Source: Armadillidium nasatum
Lineage: Eukaryota; Arthropoda; Malacostraca; Isopoda; Armadillidiidae
Direction: 5' to 3'
Assembly (NCBI GenBank): GCA_009176605.1
Contig: SEYY01019215.1
Span: forward strand, 7,501 to 42,500
DNA length: 35,000 bases
The notes beneath the pieces were generated by a model. It searched no databases, had not been told where the DNA came from, and saw only the letters and a program-made list of their open reading frames with translations. The position numbers were made by a program, and so were the translations under genes. Below, in pieces: positions 1 to 35,000 of this stretch (the first letter of the stretch is position 1; each line of letters opens with the position of its first letter).

Positions 1-3189
<3,189 letters not shown>

Positions 3190-4160
3190 ATTGAAAGGTA
3201 AGAGACTGTATATATGTTGGATTTGAAGTCTTGAGGTGAGGATGCAGATCGAACGGCCCTGTTGAGGCGATTCCAAAGGTGTTCAATTTAAGGTCAGGAC
3301 TTAAAGTGGACATTTAAAGCACCGATACATCGATCACTTGTAGGTAGTCCGAAACCGTTCTTGCAATGTGGAAGCGAACATTATCATGTATTAGGTGGAA
3401 TTGGTTTCCTATGAACAGAGTAAAGGCATAACATGGCCCTGTAGTACGTGTTCCAGGATGTAAAGCGCATTCAATTACTCCAGTGAATAGGTACGAGGTG
3501 AGTATAAGAGTGAAAGCAAATATACCTCCCCAGATCATTTTGGACCCACCTCCTAAAGGCTTCTCTTGGTGCAATGATGCATATGCTATAACGTTCACCA
3601 CGTCTATTTTAGTGTATTAAGACAATCTGATGATGTTAGGCATATCTTAGTTTCTTCTGTGAGCTTCACAAGCTTCTAGTCGTCGACTATCCATTATATG
3701 TAATTCATAGCGAACCGTAGTAGTTGTATTTTGTGCACTGCGAAAAGCAGCTGCTCGGCGGCAGCTCTCCTTCTTGACAGTACAGCTTCTTTAAGACGTC
3801 GTCTGACAGTTACGACTAAAATTCGCACATTCCTTGCGGTAGTGAGACCATCCAAAACTTAAGTGATAGTGGATCCTGTTTTGCAATACCTACATCTGCA
3901 GATATTGATCATCTATTCCAGTCGAAACTTTCTTAGTAACTTGTCCGCGACGTCTACAACGCACGCAACCCCGTTACACGGAACCGGTTAATAACCCGAT
4001 TGATCATAGCATAATGCACATTGAGCATATTCACCACTCCCTCATATTACGATTTTTCACTATCATGGTGGATGCTCTTACGCACTCTTGTTAAATGTCA
4101 CAATTTATCCATTGTCGGACGTAGAAATGATGCTGAAATATGCAACGCAAAGGCCAATGC
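3190..4160 (-). pseudogene. Degenerate Tc1-type transposase
   Basis: The minus strand carries a broken Tc1/mariner-superfamily DDE transposase. From the N-terminal side there is an HTH-like piece (HYAMINRVINRFRVTG, about 4010-4080) and a second segment, GIDDQYLQM, near 3900. Then comes GGGSKMIWGGIFAF (about 3510-3555), followed by HDNVRFHIARTVSDYL (about 3330-3390), which contains the second catalytic Asp. The C-terminal IEHLWNRLNRAVRS (about 3235-3285) holds the third acidic residue. Frameshifts and several stops interrupt it, so it is dead. Terminal inverted repeats could not be identified. It lies between the TA-rich block and the SUGCT exon, presumably inside a SUGCT intron. Confidence 0.85.
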
Positions 4161-4590
<430 letters not shown>

Positions 4591-4632
4591 ATATATAATT
4601 ATTATTATTATTTATTTTTTATTTTTTTGCAG

Positions 4633-5724
4633 GTAGAAAAACCAGGTGGTGGAGATGACACAAGATTGTGGGGACCTCCTTTTGTTGGAAACGAAAGTGC
4701 GTATTTTTTTTCAGTTAATAGAAATAAAAAGAGCATCGTTTTAGATCTTAAAACTCCCAAAGGATCCGAAATAGCTAGAAATCTTGTTCAAAGAAGTGAC
4801 ATTTTAGTTGAAAATTTTGTTCCTGGCGTTATGGAAAAGTTAGGACTTGATTACAATTCGCTAAAATCCGTAGCCCCAAAGTTAATATACTGTTCGCTAA
4901 CTGGATATGGAAGTAATGGTCCTTATGAGAAGAAACTTGGTTATGATGTTTTAGCTGCATCATTAGGAGGATTGGTTGATATTACTGGAGTGAAAGATGG
5001 AGAACCTTGTAAGGTTGGAGTTGCGATGACAGATCTTGCGACAGGCTTATATCTTCATGGAGCGATAATGGCTGCCCTTCTTCATCGTTATAAAAATAAT
5101 GAAGGTCAAAAAATCGAGTGTAACTTATTGTCTACCCAAGTTTCCTGCATGGTAAATATTGCGTCTAGTTATTTAAATGCTGGATTAATCAGTCAAAGAA
5201 GAGGAACGGCGCATGAAAGTATCGTTCCGTATCAAGCTTTTAAAACTAAGGACGGTTACTTAACGGTAGGAGTAGGAAATGAAGGTCATTTTAAAATTTT
5301 ATGTGAGACTCTAAATTGTGAAGAGCTCCTCAACGACGAAAAATATCAATCAAATGCCTTAAGAGTTGAAAATAGGGAGTCAATTATTTCATTTTTGTCA
5401 AATATTTTTATAACCAAAATGAACTCAGAATGGCTTACTGAATTTGAAGGTGTACCGATTCCATACGCACCTGTCAATACTATAAAGGAAACTTTTTCTG
5501 ATCCACAGGTAATTTACAACAATATGATCAGAGATATTGAGCATTCAGCTGAAGGCACTATTAAAGTAGTAGGACCGGCTGTTAAGTATAGCACTGTAAA
5601 GAATGACATCAGAAGTGCCCCCCCTATTCTTGGTGAACATACCTCACAAATTTTAAAAGAAGCTGGTTATACCTCCAAGGAGATAGAAGAATTTAAGAAA
5701 GAGGGGATAGTGGAAGGTTGTTAA
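4633..5724 (+). CDS. SUGCT: Succinyl-CoA:glutarate CoA-transferase, last coding exon (5' partial)
   Basis: A CaiB/BaiF-family (class III) CoA transferase that moves CoA from succinyl-CoA to glutarate, a mitochondrial step next to lysine and tryptophan catabolism. The exon starts after a T-rich tract ending TTTGCAG (AG at 4631-4632), in phase 0, and encodes 363 residues to TAA at 5722-5724. From memory it aligns with human SUGCT nearly end to end: [28 protein letters not shown], then ENFVPG. It continues with [13 protein letters not shown] and [12 protein letters not shown]. The Asp of MTDLATG (codon 5032-5034) matches the family's catalytic aspartate. [19 protein letters not shown] and [11 protein letters not shown] follow. 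The N-terminal ~75 residues, with the targeting peptide and first Rossmann segment, must come from an upstream exon not in the window. There is no frameshift. AATAAA occurs at 5769 and 5826. Human SUGCT has several introns in this region; here there are none. Confidence 0.95.
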   Translation, partial: VEKPGGGDDTRLWGPPFVGNESAYFFSVNRNKKSIVLDLKTPKGSEIARNLVQRSDILVENFVPGVMEKLGLDYNSLKSVAPKLIYCSLTGYGSNGPYEKKLGYDVLAASLGGLVDITGVKDGEPCKVGVAMTDLATGLYLHGAIMAALLHRYKNNEGQKIECNLLSTQVSCMVNIASSYLNAGLISQRRGTAHESIVPYQAFKTKDGYLTVGVGNEGHFKILCETLNCEELLNDEKYQSNALRVENRESIISFLSNIFITKMNSEWLTEFEGVPIPYAPVNTIKETFSDPQVIYNNMIRDIEHSAEGTIKVVGPAVKYSTVKNDIRSAPPILGEHTSQILKEAGYTSKEIEEFKKEGIVEGC

Positions 5725-5768
5725 TTTGCTTTGAAAAACAGAAATTTTTTTCTAGTATAAGTGTGTTG

Positions 5769-5831
5769 AATAAAAAAAAATATAATTGCATCAAATATTA
5801 TTGCTAAAATGTTTTTGTTTTTGAGAATAAA
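5769..5831 (+). promoter_or_regulatory. Candidate polyadenylation signals of SUGCT
   Basis: Two AATAAA hexamers lie at 5769-5774 and 5826-5831, 45 and 102 bases after the stop codon. They are plausible in position but unproven. Confidence 0.5.
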
Positions 5832-34637
<28,806 letters not shown>

Positions 34638-34779
34638 CTGAAATAAATAAAAATTTCAAAACTATAATTTTTATTCTATAACTTTTATCTTAATATCTCA
34701 TGCAAATACACACTATTTTAATTTCTGAAATAAAATTATTTTATTGCTTGGATTATACCATAAACTCTTAAAATTTGTC

Positions 34780-34846
<67 letters not shown>

Positions 34847-35000
34847 CAAAACAAATTTAAAATAAAAGTTTTATCTTAGGTAAAAAAAATTTCTTACTTT
34901 GGTTTTCTCTTCTATATAAATGTTAATGAAAAGGGTCAATTTAATTCTACGAACAACACTGGTATACATACTAACAACCGAATTTAATTTAAATTTAATG
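34638..35000. other. Intron sequence with poly-A tract
   Basis: A near-pure A-run at 34782-34844. The preceding PAN2 exon is not in the window. Confidence 0.7.

Overview
The window is animal nuclear DNA, very AT-rich and full of long (TA)n and (AAT)n tracts. It holds two conserved, intron-containing eukaryotic genes in convergent orientation, embedded in the debris of many transposable elements. The LINE copies resemble jockey-like reverse transcriptases I know from crustaceans (decapods), so an arthropod host, most likely a malacostracan crustacean, is my inference. It rests on remembered family resemblance and was not tested by a search.

Layout. Positions 1-2447 hold a degraded jockey-like LINE on the minus strand. 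Positions 2448-2916 are (TA)n with a small hairpin island. A dead Tc1-type transposase on the minus strand lies at about 3190-4160. Positions 4633-5724 are the long 3' coding exon of SUGCT, a CaiB/BaiF-family CoA transferase, on the plus strand; its 5' exon or exons must lie left of the window. Positions 5725-7431 are the intergenic gap between the two gene ends. From 7432 to 34637 the minus strand carries 16 exons of PAN2, the catalytic deadenylase subunit. They encode about 882 residues, from the linker after the WD40 region to the C-terminus. The pseudo-ubiquitin-hydrolase domain and the complete DEDDh exonuclease are present; the N-terminal WD40 exons lie beyond 35000.

All PAN2 introns have GT-AG ends, and phases match across all 15 junctions once one extra base is allowed in exon 1 and one in exon 16. 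Both of these apparent frameshifts sit at an AAAGAA sequence. Exon 9 encodes a CX5CX4CX3H (Nab2-like) zinc finger that I do not recall in human PAN2.

The PAN2 introns have collected mobile DNA. There is a 4.55-kb structure with hAT-like ends at 7767-12318, which contains several LINE fragments. There are two copies of a TA-flanked MITE (19050-19261 and 30733-30951), a tRNA-derived SINE-like element that stops beside an exon 13 splice site, a Penelope-like element remnant with a GIY-YIG domain (about 27906-28620), and at least five further LINE fragments. Several splice sites are built directly into (TA)n or (AAT)n tracts.

The two genes do unrelated jobs: glutarate/succinyl-CoA metabolism in mitochondria, and mRNA poly(A) shortening in the cytoplasm. 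Nothing suggests that they work together; they only share a 3' intergenic space.
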